A stretch of DNA of 8,404 bases from Candidatus Bathyarchaeota archaeon (GCA_030593155.1 JAUVHT010000030.1:1-8404), one strand, 5' to 3'; counted from the first letter of the stretch, positions 1 to 7,804 are shown. Numbers and translations: made by a program. Notes: a model not told the origin generated them from the sequence alone.

Positions 1-24
1 GCCATCCGCAGCTCGTGGTCGACG

Positions 25-3000
25 CTACTCGTCCCGCTTACCCCCCATTGACATGAACAGCTCGACGCTCCCGGTGCCCAGGGGCATCGTCTGGCCGACT
101 ATGATGTTCTCGATCACACCTTTAAGCGGATCGGTCTCCCCTTTTATTGCTGCGTTCACCAGGTGCTGGATCGTCAGCTCGAAGGCCGCCCTGGCGAGGA
201 CGCTGCTCTTCTTGCCGCTGATGCCGTGGCGGCCGATCTGCTGTATCTTCCCCGTGTTGGTCATGATGTCCGAGACCAGCATCACGTGCCTGATGTCCAC
301 GTCGAGCCCCTGCTCCTCGAGGACTGAGTGGGCCTCCTTGATGAGGGCGTTCCGGGCCGCCTCGATCCCCAGGATCCGGGCGATCTCGTGGATGTCGTTG
401 GTGGTCGTCCTCGTGGGATCGACGCCCTCGATGGCGAGGACCCCCTCGAGGTTCGACCCGTCGGTCCGGATCACCCACTCGCCGCCCTCGTACGTGGTCA
501 ACACTCTCTTGATCTCGGGGATTCCCCTTATCGGGGACTCTGTGATCTGTTTTATCAGCTTGTCCGGGTCCCCGCCCCTGCCTTCGGAGAAGGCCACCTT
601 GAAGGTCACCTTGTCCAGCTTCTCGTGCTTCACGGGCAGCGCACTCTCCACTTCCTTTGGGGTGATGTTGAGGGCCTCCATCCTCTCGGGGGAGAGGGTG
701 ACCTTGACGGCGTCCTCCCTGAGGTCGACGTTCACCTTCTCCACCACGTCGTCGATCACCATGTATGTCATCCTCTCGGCCACCTCCCGGGCCTTGACCT
801 TGCTCCGCCTGTGCTTCGAGTCCAAGTGGATATTCATCACCGGTGTCGAGGGGGCTCTCCTGGCGTCCACGAGCTCTATCAGCCTGGGAAGCCCGAGGGT
901 GACGTTCAGCTCGGCGACACCTGCGTAGTGGAAGGTCCTCAGGGTCATCTGGGTGCCGGGCTCCCCGATGGACTGGGCCGCGATGGTGCCCACGGCCTCC
1001 CCGGGCTCGACGAGGCTGAAGTCGTAGTTCCTCGCGACGGTCCCTATGACCGTGTCCACCCCGTTCTTGGTCATCTTCGAGGCCGCGAGGCTCTTCCGGA
1101 GCTCGTCTATGAGGCTCGGTGTGAGGATGTCGGCCATCTCCGACAGCTGTCCCTCGATGTACTTCTCGGTGGCGGCTCGTCCCTTGGGCATCGCTATCTT
1201 GACTCTCTCGATGAGGAGGCCGACGTCCACGGCCTTCCCGTGGTCGCTCTTCGCCGGGTCGACGCCGTCCTCCCCGTAGGTGAACTGGACTATGTTCCCG
1301 GAGGAGTCGCGGACTGTGCCGTCGTACTCGACCCTGAGATGCTCCAGGGCGTTGATGAGGCGGCGCTGCATGTAGCCGCTCTGCTGGGTGCGGACCGCGG
1401 TGTCCACGAGGCCCTCCCGGCCCCCCATGGCGTGGAAGAAGAACTCGATGGGGGTGAGCCCGTCCCTGTAACAGTTGTAGACGAAGCCCCGGGCTTCCGG
1501 GGTTGGGTCGTGCTTGGTGTAGTGGGGCAGGGTCCTGTTCATGTAGCCCCTCATGATCCTCTTCCCGCGGATGGCCTGCTGCCCGACGGAGCCCATCATC
1601 TGACCGATGTTAAGGCTGGAGCCCCTCGCCCCGCTCCGGGTCATGATGATCCCGGCGTTGTCCATCTCGAGCTGCGACTCGACGGTCTCCCCCGCCCTGT
1701 CCCTGGCCTTCGCCAGCTCGCTCATCACCTGGATCTCGAAGGTCTCCCGGAGGCTCTGGCCGGGCAGCCTCTCAAGCTCCCCGGTGTTGAGTTCGTCGAT
1801 GAGCTTGTCGACGTTCCTCTCCATCCGCTTCATCACCCGGTTGATCTCGCTCTTCTCGCTGGGGCCTATGGTCAGCTCGTCCACGGAGAAAGTGAAGCCC
1901 TTGAAGCTGAGGAAGTCGTTGATGAGTTTCGTGACGGAGTTGAGGAAGTCGTGGCCCGCGTCGGTGCCGTAGTCCTTGATGACCCGGTGGAATATGGTCC
2001 CAGCCCTCTCGGCGCCGATGGTGTTCTTGTCTATGACGCCGGTGAGCAGCTTCCCCTCCCTGATCATGACGTAGGCATCGTGGGGGCACTTCTCCCTCTC
2101 GCAGGTCTTGCAGTGGTGGCAGATGTTCGCCCGTATCACGTAGTTAAAGTCCTCCGGCAGGTAGAGGCTGAAGATGTCCTTCCCCGACCACATGGGCTCG
2201 GGTTCAGTTACCGAAGGCTCAGGCTCCGGACCCGTGTAACCCGTTGCGGCCAAGAGCTTCCCCACCTCATCGGCGGTGAGCATGGTCTGCTTCCGGGTGA
2301 GGAGGTAGGCCCCCGTGATGAAGTCCTTGGTGGCTCCGATGATGGGGGCGCCGTACCTGGGCGAGAGTATCTGGTCTTGCACCTGCATCAGGAGTCGGGC
2401 CTCGGTCTGGGCCTCCTTGCTCTGGGGGATGTGGAGGTTCATCTCGTCCCCGTCGAAGTCCGCGTTGTAGGGGGGGCAGACGGCGAGGTGCATCCTGAAC
2501 GTCCTGTAGGGGAGCACCTTCACCCTGTGGGCCATGATGCTCATCCTGTGGAGGCTGGGCTGCCTGTTGAAGAGGGCGATGTCCCCGTCCTTCAGGTGGC
2601 GCTCGATGACGAAGCCGGGCTCCAGGGAGTCGGCGACTACAGACTTGTCCGTGACGAACTCGAGCCTTATCCTCTTGGCGTCCGGGCGCACGGCGTAGAG
2701 GGCTCCCGGATGCCTGGAGGGGCCGTTGAGGACGAGCTTCCTCATCTCCTCCTTGTTCCGCTCCGTCACCATGTCCGGCACCGTCAGGCGCATCGCGATG
2801 TGAAGTGGGACCCCCACCTCGTTTATGTCCAGGTTCGGGTCGGGGGAGATGACGGTCCGGGCCGAGTAGTCGACCCTCTTCCCGGAGAGGTTGCCCCTGA
2901 ACCTTCCCTCCTTCCCCTTGAGCCTCTGGGCGAGGCTCTTCAGTGTGCGGCCCGACCTGTGGCGGGCAGGGGGGATGCCGGAGACCTCGTTGTTGAAGTA

Positions 3001-3867
3001 GGTGGTGATGTGATACTGGAGGAGCTCGGAGAGGTCCTCGATGATGAGGGTGGGAGCGCCTGCGCCTATGTTCTCCCGGAGCCTCTGGTTGATCCTGATG
3101 ATGTCGACGAGCTTGTGGGTGAGGTCGTCCTCAGCCCGGATGCCGGACTCTAAGATTATGCTGGGGCGAACATCCACCGGGGGGACGGGGAGCACCTGGA
3201 GGATCATCCACTCGGGCCGGGCGACGCCGGGATCGAAGTCGAGGAGCTCAAGGTCATCGTCTGGGATCCTCTCGAACCACTCCCTGATCATGTTCGGGGT
3301 GAGCCTGCGGCTTATCTCCTCCATCAGGGACTTGTCGTCGGTGGCCAGTTCTTCCTGCTCGATATCTAAGAAGCTGGTGGGCTTGGCGAACTTGACGTTG
3401 GACTGGACCATGCCGCACATCGGGCACTCCTTGAACTTCTTGTATTTCTTCGCCTGCTTTATGATCTCCTTGGTCGTTTCGTCGCTAATCTTGCCGAAGA
3501 GTCTCTTCTCCTCCCCCCGCACACTCTGGAACGCCTCGTAGTCCTCGGGGGAGAGGAGTATCCTCCCGCAGCCCCTGCACGTCACTGAGAGGAGCTTGTA
3601 TATGTGCTTGGCGAACTCGACGTGGATCACAGGGACAGCCAGCTCGATGTGGCCGTAGTGGCCGGGGCAGTTGATGGATATGTTGCCGCAGGTCCTGCAC
3701 CTCTGCCTCGGCTCCAGGGTCCCGAGCCTATGATCCATGAGGCCGCCGGCTATGGATCCGCCGTCCTCGTCGTAGGTGTCTGAGGTGTGGATCTCCACGA
3801 CGCTGAGCCTCCGGATCTCGTCGGGGGGGAGGATCCCGAACTTGATGGCATCGATGACCTTGGACGT
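25..3867 (-). CDS. rpoA: DNA-directed RNA polymerase subunit A, unsplit A'+A'' (largest subunit)
   Basis: Largest catalytic subunit of archaeal RNA polymerase, homologous to bacterial beta' and Pol II Rpb1. With an ACG start at 3867..3865 it has 1280 residues. In order: conserved N-terminus KFGILPPDEIRR (9-20); clamp zinc site C57/C60/C67/H70/H73; second cysteine pairs C97/C100 and C148/C151; rudder/switch region GRFRGNLSGKRVDYSARTVI (321-340); metal-binding loop NADFDGD (468-474; D470, D472, D474); a cysteine cluster CHHCKTCEREKC (583-594), from memory normal in archaeal A'; bridge helix near 793-842 with FFFHAMGGREGLVDTAVRT; trigger loop EPGTQMTLRTFHYAG (969-983). No stop interrupts the A'/A'' boundary, which I place near residues 865-905, so the subunit is fused. 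No in-frame ATG, GTG or TTG lies between rpoB's stop and the conserved N-terminus. An ATG-initiated reading from 4041 would only add residues that shadow rpoB. I chose ACG because it gives (M)SKVIDAIKFGIL and follows a strong ribosome-binding site. It is co-transcribed with rpoB. Identity is certain; the start is inferred. Confidence 0.96.
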   Translation of the reverse strand, partial: TSKVIDAIKFGILPPDEIRRLSVVEIHTSDTYDEDGGSIAGGLMDHRLGTLEPRQRCRTCGNISINCPGHYGHIELAVPVIHVEFAKHIYKLLSVTCRGCGRILLSPEDYEAFQSVRGEEKRLFGKISDETTKEIIKQAKKYKKFKECPMCGMVQSNVKFAKPTSFLDIEQEELATDDKSLMEEISRRLTPNMIREWFERIPDDDLELLDFDPGVARPEWMILQVLPVPPVDVRPSIILESGIRAEDDLTHKLVDIIRINQRLRENIGAGAPTLIIEDLSELLQYHITTYFNNEVSGIPPARHRSGRTLKSLAQRLKGKEGRFRGNLSGKRVDYSARTVISPDPNLDINEVGVPLHIAMRLTVPDMVTERNKEEMRKLVLNGPSRHPGALYAVRPDAKRIRLEFVTDKSVVADSLEPGFVIERHLKDGDIALFNRQPSLHRMSIMAHRVKVLPYRTFRMHLAVCPPYNADFDGDEMNLHIPQSKEAQTEARLLMQVQDQILSPRYGAPIIGATKDFITGAYLLTRKQTMLTADEVGKLLAATGYTGPEPEPSVTEPEPMWSGKDIFSLYLPEDFNYVIRANICHHCKTCEREKCPHDAYVMIREGKLLTGVIDKNTIGAERAGTIFHRVIKDYGTDAGHDFLNSVTKLINDFLSFKGFTFSVDELTIGPSEKSEINRVMKRMERNVDKLIDELNTGELERLPGQSLRETFEIQVMSELAKARDRAGETVESQLEMDNAGIIMTRSGARGSSLNIGQMMGSVGQQAIRGKRIMRGYMNRTLPHYTKHDPTPEARGFVYNCYRDGLTPIEFFFHAMGGREGLVDTAVRTQQSGYMQRRLINALEHLRVEYDGTVRDSSGNIVQFTYGEDGVDPAKSDHGKAVDVGLLIERVKIAMPKGRAATEKYIEGQLSEMADILTPSLIDELRKSLAASKMTKNGVDTVIGTVARNYDFSLVEPGEAVGTIAAQSIGEPGTQMTLRTFHYAGVAELNVTLGLPRLIELVDARRAPSTPVMNIHLDSKHRRSKVKAREVAERMTYMVIDDVVEKVNVDLREDAVKVTLSPERMEALNITPKEVESALPVKHEKLDKVTFKVAFSEGRGGDPDKLIKQITESPIRGIPEIKRVLTTYEGGEWVIRTDGSNLEGVLAIEGVDPTRTTTNDIHEIARILGIEAARNALIKEAHSVLEEQGLDVDIRHVMLVSDIMTNTGKIQQIGRHGISGKKSSVLARAAFELTIQHLVNAAIKGETDPLKGVIENIIVGQTMPLGTGSVELFMSMGGKRDE

Positions 3868-3868
3868 C

Positions 3869-6800
3869 TCAGCCCACCTCCTTAGCCAGCTCGAGGGTGG
3901 GAGACAGGCAGAGGCTCTGGAGCTCCTGGAGTAGGAGCTTGAAGGCGTAGGAGACGGTGACGGGCGACACCTCTCCCTTCCCCTCGCAGATGGGGCAGAC
4001 GTACTTGCGCTGGCGGATGTCGTAGAAGGCCAGCTTTCCACAGCGCTCGCAGACGTAGATAGTGTAAGCGTCCGACTCCTCGAGGAGCCTGTCCTTGAGG
4101 AGCATCGCGGCGCCGTGGCCGACTAGGCAGTCCCTCTCCATCTCCCCGAACCTGAGGCCTCCGCCTCTGGCCCTGCCCTCGGTGGGCTGCCTGGTGAGCA
4201 TCTGGACCTGACCCCTGGCCCTGGCGTGGATCTTGTCCACCACCATGTGGTGTAGCTTCTGATAGAAGGTGACCCCGATGTAGATCTGGGTCTCGAACAT
4301 CCGGCCGCTCTGGCCATCGTACATGAGCTCCCGGCCGCCAGGCTGGAACCCGAGGCTCTTCAGGATGTCTGAGAGGGATTCCAGGGGCTCGTTGATGAAG
4401 GGCGTCCCGTCCACCTCCACTCCCCGCAGGGCGGCCACCTTGCTCGCGATGGACTCTAGGAACTGGCCCACGGTCATCCTGGAGGGGAAGGCGTGGGGGT
4501 TGATCATGATGTCGGGCACGGTGCCGTGGGCGCTGAAGGGCATGTCCTCCTGGGGGACGACCATGCCGATGACTCCCTTCTGGCCGTGTCTGGAGACGAA
4601 CTTGTCCCCTAGCTCGGGGACTCTGTGGCTCCTGACCTTGACCTTGATTAGGTGGGAGCCCTCGATGTCCTTGGTGACGAAGACGGAGTCCACCACACCC
4701 TCCTCGGTGGGCCTGACGCCTACGGAGGTGTCCCTGAGCTGGGGTCCCCGGACCTCGAAGCCCCGGTACTCCTCGGAGAACCTGGGGGGGCTCGTCTTCC
4801 CTACGAGGATGTCCCCGCCCTTCACCTGGGCCTCCGTTGAGATGAGGCCGTCCTCCTCCAGCATCCTGTAGGACTCTGCGCCGTGGTAGCCCCTGATCCC
4901 CGCCTCGGGGATGGTGAGCCTGTCCTTGGTGCCTCCTAGGTACTGCTTGCACTCTGCCTTGTAGATGCGTAGGAAGCTGGAGTGGCCTAGGCCCCTCTCG
5001 ATGCTGGACTTGTTGAAGATGATGGCGTCCTCCATGTTGTAGCCGTTGGAGCTGAGGACCGCCACGATGAAATTCTGGCCCGCCGGGCGGGCGTTGTACC
5101 CTATGATCTCCATGGGCTTTGTCTGGGAGAGGGGCTTCTGGAGGTAGTGGAGGAGGTGGCCCCTCGTGTCCGTCCTGTCCTTGTAGTTGAGGGCGTACAT
5201 GCCGGGGGCCTGCTTGGCCATGGCCGCCTGGTAGGTGTTCCTGGGGGACTGGTTGTGCTCCGGGAACGGGATGATGGAGGCAGTCACCCCTAGGATGGTG
5301 TAGACGGAGATCTCCATGTGGGTGTGATCGTCGGAGACTTTAGTCTGGTCCGTAGCGATGAAGGCGTTCTCCTCCTCCTCGGCGTCCAGATACTCTAGGA
5401 TCCTCTCCCGGATGAGGTCCCCCCACTGCCACCTCCCGGTCTGGAGGTTACGGACGTGCCTCGGCTTCAGTAGGGGCTTCCCGTCTTCGACTATGATCAG
5501 TGGACGCCTGATCCGACCCTCGTCACAATTGACGTAGATCTCGTTGTGGTCGGCGTAGAAGCCTATGTTGACCTCTCCGCTGATCTCGCCCCTGCGGCGC
5601 ATCAGCCTCACAGTCTCTACGAGCTCCGAGGGGGTCTTCGTGTAGCCTAGGAGGTACCCCTCGATGAAGATCTTGGCGCTCTCGTGCCTTATCCGCTCGT
5701 CGGCGTCTTTGGCAGGGATCACCCCCAGATAGAGGAGGGTCCTCTTGATCTTCTCGGGGTCGGTGCCCACGGAGACGCTGGCCATGAGGGCCAGGTTCTT
5801 CACTAGGCCGCAGTTGGCCCCCTCTGGGGTCTCGTTGGGGCAGAGCCTGCCCCAGTGGGTGGAGTGGAGATCCCTGGCCTCGAAGTTGGGCTGGCTCCTG
5901 CTCAGGGGCGACTGGAGCCGCCGGAGGTGGCTCAGTGTCGAGAGTGTGTTGGTCCTGTCCAGGAGCTGGGTCATGCCGACGCGGCCCCGCCTCCAGTTGC
6001 CTGTGGCGAGGGCGTGCTTGACCCGGCTGCTTATTATCCCGGGCCTGACGGCGGCGGAGATGAGGACTCCCTTCCTCCTGGTGCTCATCCTTCGGAACTG
6101 GTAGCGCATGTCCCGGTAGAGGCTCCAGAAGGCGCTTCTGAACAGCTCTGCGAGGAGGGGCCCCGCGAGCTTTATCCTCTTGTTCTTGAGGTGGTCCTTG
6201 TCGTCCTCCTCCCTGCGGCCCAGCTTGAGCTCCACGATGCGGGAGGCCATCTCGCCGAGGAATATGGCCTTGTCCAGCCTGTCCTCGGGATCCCTCCCGA
6301 TGTGGGGGAGGAGGTTGCGGTCGATGATGGTCTCGGCCCTCTTGATCCTGAATTCCCTGACCTGGCCGAAGGCCACCCTGTTCCCTATGTACAGGACGGC
6401 GTCCTCTAGGGTGTGGGCGTCTGCGGCCTCCCTGAAGGACGTCTCCAGCTCGTTAAGGATGTCGGGGTCGAGGGAGACCATCTCCGCGACCTCCCGGTCG
6501 GTCTCCACGCCCAGGGCCCTCATGAGGACGACGAAGGGCACCGGCACGGGGACGCCTGGGATGGAGATCACCATCTCCCCCTTGGCCTTGAGGGCCATCT
6601 CTATGCGGGCCCTGAAGCCCACGGTGGTGGAGAAGACCTTGCCCCTGTATACGGGCTTGGAGCCTCTGTTGTCGATCTCGATGAGGACCCTGTTGGGGGC
6701 GAGGTCCTCGAGGGAGACGATCACCCGCTCGGATCCGTTGACTATGAAGTAGCCTCCTACCTCGTTTGGGTCCTCGCCGATTCTCACCAGCTCCGAGGGG

Positions 6801-7213
6801 GTGTGCTTGGCGAGGAGGCAGAGGTCGGACTTGACCATGAGGGGGAGGTTGCCTATGTTGACGCACTCTAGGGACTCCCGGCCCTCGTCGTTGAGGATGA
6901 TGTCCAGGTAGAGGGGGGCCGAGTAGGTGAGGTTCCGGATCCGGGCCTCCCGGGGGTAGACGCTCCGGACCGTTCCATCCACCTCGACGACTCGAGGCTT
7001 GTCCACCTCGATGGTCCCGAATTTTATATCATATGTGTGTCCGGGCACCTCGATCTGGATGCCGTGGATCTCGTCTATGATGTGCTGGAGTGTGTTCTGG
7101 ACGAAGTCGTTGTAGCTGTCCAGATGCTGCTTTACGAGGCCCTCTTCGGCGAAAAAGGCCTTTATTACCTCCCAATAATCCTGATCTTCTAGAATTAACT
7201 CTCTCACCTTCAC
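3869..7213 (-). CDS. rpoB: DNA-directed RNA polymerase subunit B, unsplit (second-largest subunit)
   Basis: Second-largest catalytic subunit of archaeal RNA polymerase, homologous to bacterial beta and Rpb2. It has 1114 residues and is not divided into B'' and B' as in many euryarchaea. Visible landmarks: N-terminal GLVKQHLDSYNDFV (25-38); fork-region stretch RDLHSTHWGRLCPNETPEG (447-465); NGYNMEDA (723-730); GDKFVSRHGQKGVIG (869-883), with K871 and K879 matching the two active-site lysines known in this family; NPHAFPSRMT (905-914), where I recall NPHAIPSRMT as the commoner form; EMERDCLVGHGAA (1024-1036), which contacts the A subunit; and a C-terminal zinc ribbon C1055/C1058/C1073/C1076. 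The start is GTG at 7213..7211. It is bounded by an in-frame TAA immediately upstream (7216..7214), so the only other nearby start is GTG at 7207. No Shine-Dalgarno sequence precedes it. rpoA follows one base after the stop, so the pair forms an operon. No rpoH lies directly upstream, where many archaea have it. Confidence 0.97.
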   Translation of the reverse strand: MKVRELILEDQDYWEVIKAFFAEEGLVKQHLDSYNDFVQNTLQHIIDEIHGIQIEVPGHTYDIKFGTIEVDKPRVVEVDGTVRSVYPREARIRNLTYSAPLYLDIILNDEGRESLECVNIGNLPLMVKSDLCLLAKHTPSELVRIGEDPNEVGGYFIVNGSERVIVSLEDLAPNRVLIEIDNRGSKPVYRGKVFSTTVGFRARIEMALKAKGEMVISIPGVPVPVPFVVLMRALGVETDREVAEMVSLDPDILNELETSFREAADAHTLEDAVLYIGNRVAFGQVREFRIKRAETIIDRNLLPHIGRDPEDRLDKAIFLGEMASRIVELKLGRREEDDKDHLKNKRIKLAGPLLAELFRSAFWSLYRDMRYQFRRMSTRRKGVLISAAVRPGIISSRVKHALATGNWRRGRVGMTQLLDRTNTLSTLSHLRRLQSPLSRSQPNFEARDLHSTHWGRLCPNETPEGANCGLVKNLALMASVSVGTDPEKIKRTLLYLGVIPAKDADERIRHESAKIFIEGYLLGYTKTPSELVETVRLMRRRGEISGEVNIGFYADHNEIYVNCDEGRIRRPLIIVEDGKPLLKPRHVRNLQTGRWQWGDLIRERILEYLDAEEEENAFIATDQTKVSDDHTHMEISVYTILGVTASIIPFPEHNQSPRNTYQAAMAKQAPGMYALNYKDRTDTRGHLLHYLQKPLSQTKPMEIIGYNARPAGQNFIVAVLSSNGYNMEDAIIFNKSSIERGLGHSSFLRIYKAECKQYLGGTKDRLTIPEAGIRGYHGAESYRMLEEDGLISTEAQVKGGDILVGKTSPPRFSEEYRGFEVRGPQLRDTSVGVRPTEEGVVDSVFVTKDIEGSHLIKVKVRSHRVPELGDKFVSRHGQKGVIGMVVPQEDMPFSAHGTVPDIMINPHAFPSRMTVGQFLESIASKVAALRGVEVDGTPFINEPLESLSDILKSLGFQPGGRELMYDGQSGRMFETQIYIGVTFYQKLHHMVVDKIHARARGQVQMLTRQPTEGRARGGGLRFGEMERDCLVGHGAAMLLKDRLLEESDAYTIYVCERCGKLAFYDIRQRKYVCPICEGKGEVSPVTVSYAFKLLLQELQSLCLSPTLELAKEVG
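3875..3882 (-). promoter_or_regulatory. Shine-Dalgarno sequence for rpoA, inside the rpoB 3' end
   Basis: AGGAGGTG on the minus strand, which complements the usual archaeal 16S rRNA 3' tail (CACCTCCT) over eight bases. It lies in the last codons of rpoB (AAG GAG GTG GGC TGA) and is followed by a seven-base spacer, GGCTGAG, then ACG at 3867..3865. This is ordinary Shine-Dalgarno spacing. The strength and position of the site are the main reasons for placing the rpoA start at a non-standard ACG. Confidence 0.8.
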
Positions 7214-7299
7214 TTAAAACTATTTGAACGTGCAAATGATGACTCGGGAAAGGGGATCATCCGTTTTAACTTAGTACCCCCATTTACGGCGTTTTTCAT
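7210..7299 (-). other. possible 29-codon upstream reading frame coupled to rpoB
   Basis: An open frame starts with ATG at 7299..7297 and encodes MKNAVNGGTKLKRMIPFP, then eleven more residues ending in NSFK. Its TGA (7212..7210) overlaps rpoB's GTG as GTGA, an arrangement typical of translational coupling. The peptide resembles nothing I know and is not RpoH. There is no clear ribosome-binding site before it (TCTGAGTCGG). A frame of this size can arise by chance, so I list it only because rpoB itself lacks a Shine-Dalgarno sequence. Confidence 0.15.
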
Positions 7300-7351
7300 C
7301 CGACTCAGAAGCCGTCCAAACCTTTCAGAGGCTACACAGATTGTCGAGCAC

Positions 7352-7369
7352 TAATTAATAAACCTTTCC
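7352..7369 (-). promoter_or_regulatory. candidate rpoBA promoter (BRE/TATA)
   Basis: The minus strand reads GGAAAGGTTTATTAATTA: a purine-rich BRE-like stretch (7369..7363) joined to an AT-only TATA-like box (7362..7352). Archaeal transcription normally starts about 25 bases downstream, which would be near 7330-7335. The rpoB leader would then be roughly 120 nt and would include the small upstream frame at 7299..7210. A weaker AT-rich stretch, AAGTTAAAAC, lies closer to rpoB at 7272..7263 and could be an alternative. The prediction is from motif shape only. Confidence 0.45.
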
Positions 7370-7477
7370 AGAAATGGTGAAATCTATACCAGTATTATTT
7401 CGGGTATGGATGTATTTACGGATCGTATTGATAAAAGGCTGGTTTTGGGGGGCTGGGATCGGGTTACTTCGTTAAAT

Positions 7478-7492
7478 CCAAACCTTTAAATG
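7478..7492 (+). promoter_or_regulatory. candidate promoter of the lsm-rpl37e operon (BRE/TATA)
   Basis: CCAAACCTTTAAATG fits the archaeal pattern of an A-rich BRE followed by a TATA box (TTTAAAT at 7485-7491). A start site about 25 bases downstream would fall near 7512-7516, leaving a leader of about 40 nt before the lsm ATG at 7554. Distance and sequence both suit this role, and no other element this close to lsm looks as good. Confidence 0.6.
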
Positions 7493-7553
7493 GGAAACAC
7501 CTTTATTCGGTAATGCTCGGCTGAAAAAATGTGCCTGTGCATGCTTGGAGTTG

Positions 7554-7784
7554 ATGGGTTTGGCGGAGATGATTGAGCGGGTCCTGGAGAGTAGCATAGG
7601 GAAGACAGTCCTAATCAAGTTGAGGGGGGGTAGGACTCTGAGGGGGACCCTGGAGGGCTTTGACCAGCACGTGAATCTGGTGTTGAAGGATGCGGAGAAT
7701 GTCAGCGATCCGGAGAGTGTGGAGATGATTGGGACCATCATCCTTCGGGGCGATAATGTGATCATGATCTCTCCGCCTCCCTAG
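7554..7784 (+). CDS. archaeal Sm-like (LSm) RNA-binding protein
   Basis: A 76-residue Sm-fold protein. Members form ring-shaped oligomers, commonly heptamers, that bind U-rich RNA and are linked to RNA processing and turnover. Sm1 covers about residues 16-47 and contains FDQHVNLVL (36-44), the usual F/Y-D-x-H-x-N signature with D37, H39 and N41 near the RNA pocket. Sm2 is IGTIILRGDNVIMISP (59-74), with the characteristic RGDNV at 65-69. Length is normal for single-domain archaeal LSm proteins. I chose the ATG at 7554. GGAG lies three bases upstream (7547-7550), which is close for a Shine-Dalgarno site. An in-frame TTG at 7545 would add three residues, and an ATG at 7569 would remove five. rpl37e begins 20 bases after the stop, and this gene pair recurs across archaea, which supports both calls. 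Confidence 0.95.
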   Translation: MGLAEMIERVLESSIGKTVLIKLRGGRTLRGTLEGFDQHVNLVLKDAENVSDPESVEMIGTIILRGDNVIMISPPP

Positions 7785-7804
7785 GCGCGTTTGGGGTTTT
7801 CTGG

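Larger units (their letters stand above)
7214..7553. other. divergent intergenic region between rpoB and lsm
   Basis: About 340 bases, visibly richer in A and T than the flanking genes, separating the minus-strand rpoBA operon from the plus-strand lsm-rpl37e operon. It holds a promoter-like element for each direction, described separately. It also holds three copies of AAACCTTT (7318-7325, 7360-7367, 7480-7487) and a 29-codon open frame on the minus strand ending at the rpoB start. I see no tRNA, rpoH or other conserved gene in it. Isolated box-like motifs for a C/D guide RNA are present but not in a workable arrangement. Confidence 0.8.

Noticed and set aside
328..3153. A 941-codon open frame on the plus strand, antisense to rpoA
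   Set aside because: Its translation is low-complexity, rich in Val, Asp, Gly, Leu and His, with no recognisable domain. It lies wholly opposite the well-conserved rpoA frame. Long antisense frames are expected opposite GC-rich genes with biased codon use.
3868..4041. N-terminal extension of rpoA back to the ATG at 4041
   Set aside because: These 58 residues are the +1-frame shadow of the rpoB zinc-ribbon end, rich in Ser, Pro and Arg, and have no counterpart in A-subunit proteins.
4652..6871. Several plus-strand open frames opposite rpoB, such as 5855-6409 and 6413-6871
   Set aside because: All are fully antisense to conserved rpoB sequence, have no family motifs, and show the composition expected of codon-bias shadows.
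7236..7260. ATGATGA at 7236-7242 resembling a C box of a C/D guide RNA, and ATGAT/ATCAT inverted arms
   Set aside because: No CTGA D box lies within guide-RNA distance on the same strand. The arms pair over only five bases across a 15-base loop, so neither an sRNA nor a structured element is supported.
7513..7576. Tiny frames in the lsm leader (ATG 7513, four codons with stop; ATG 7529, fifteen residues overlapping lsm)
   Set aside because: Both are too short, lack a ribosome-binding site, and one runs out of frame into lsm. No evidence separates them from chance.
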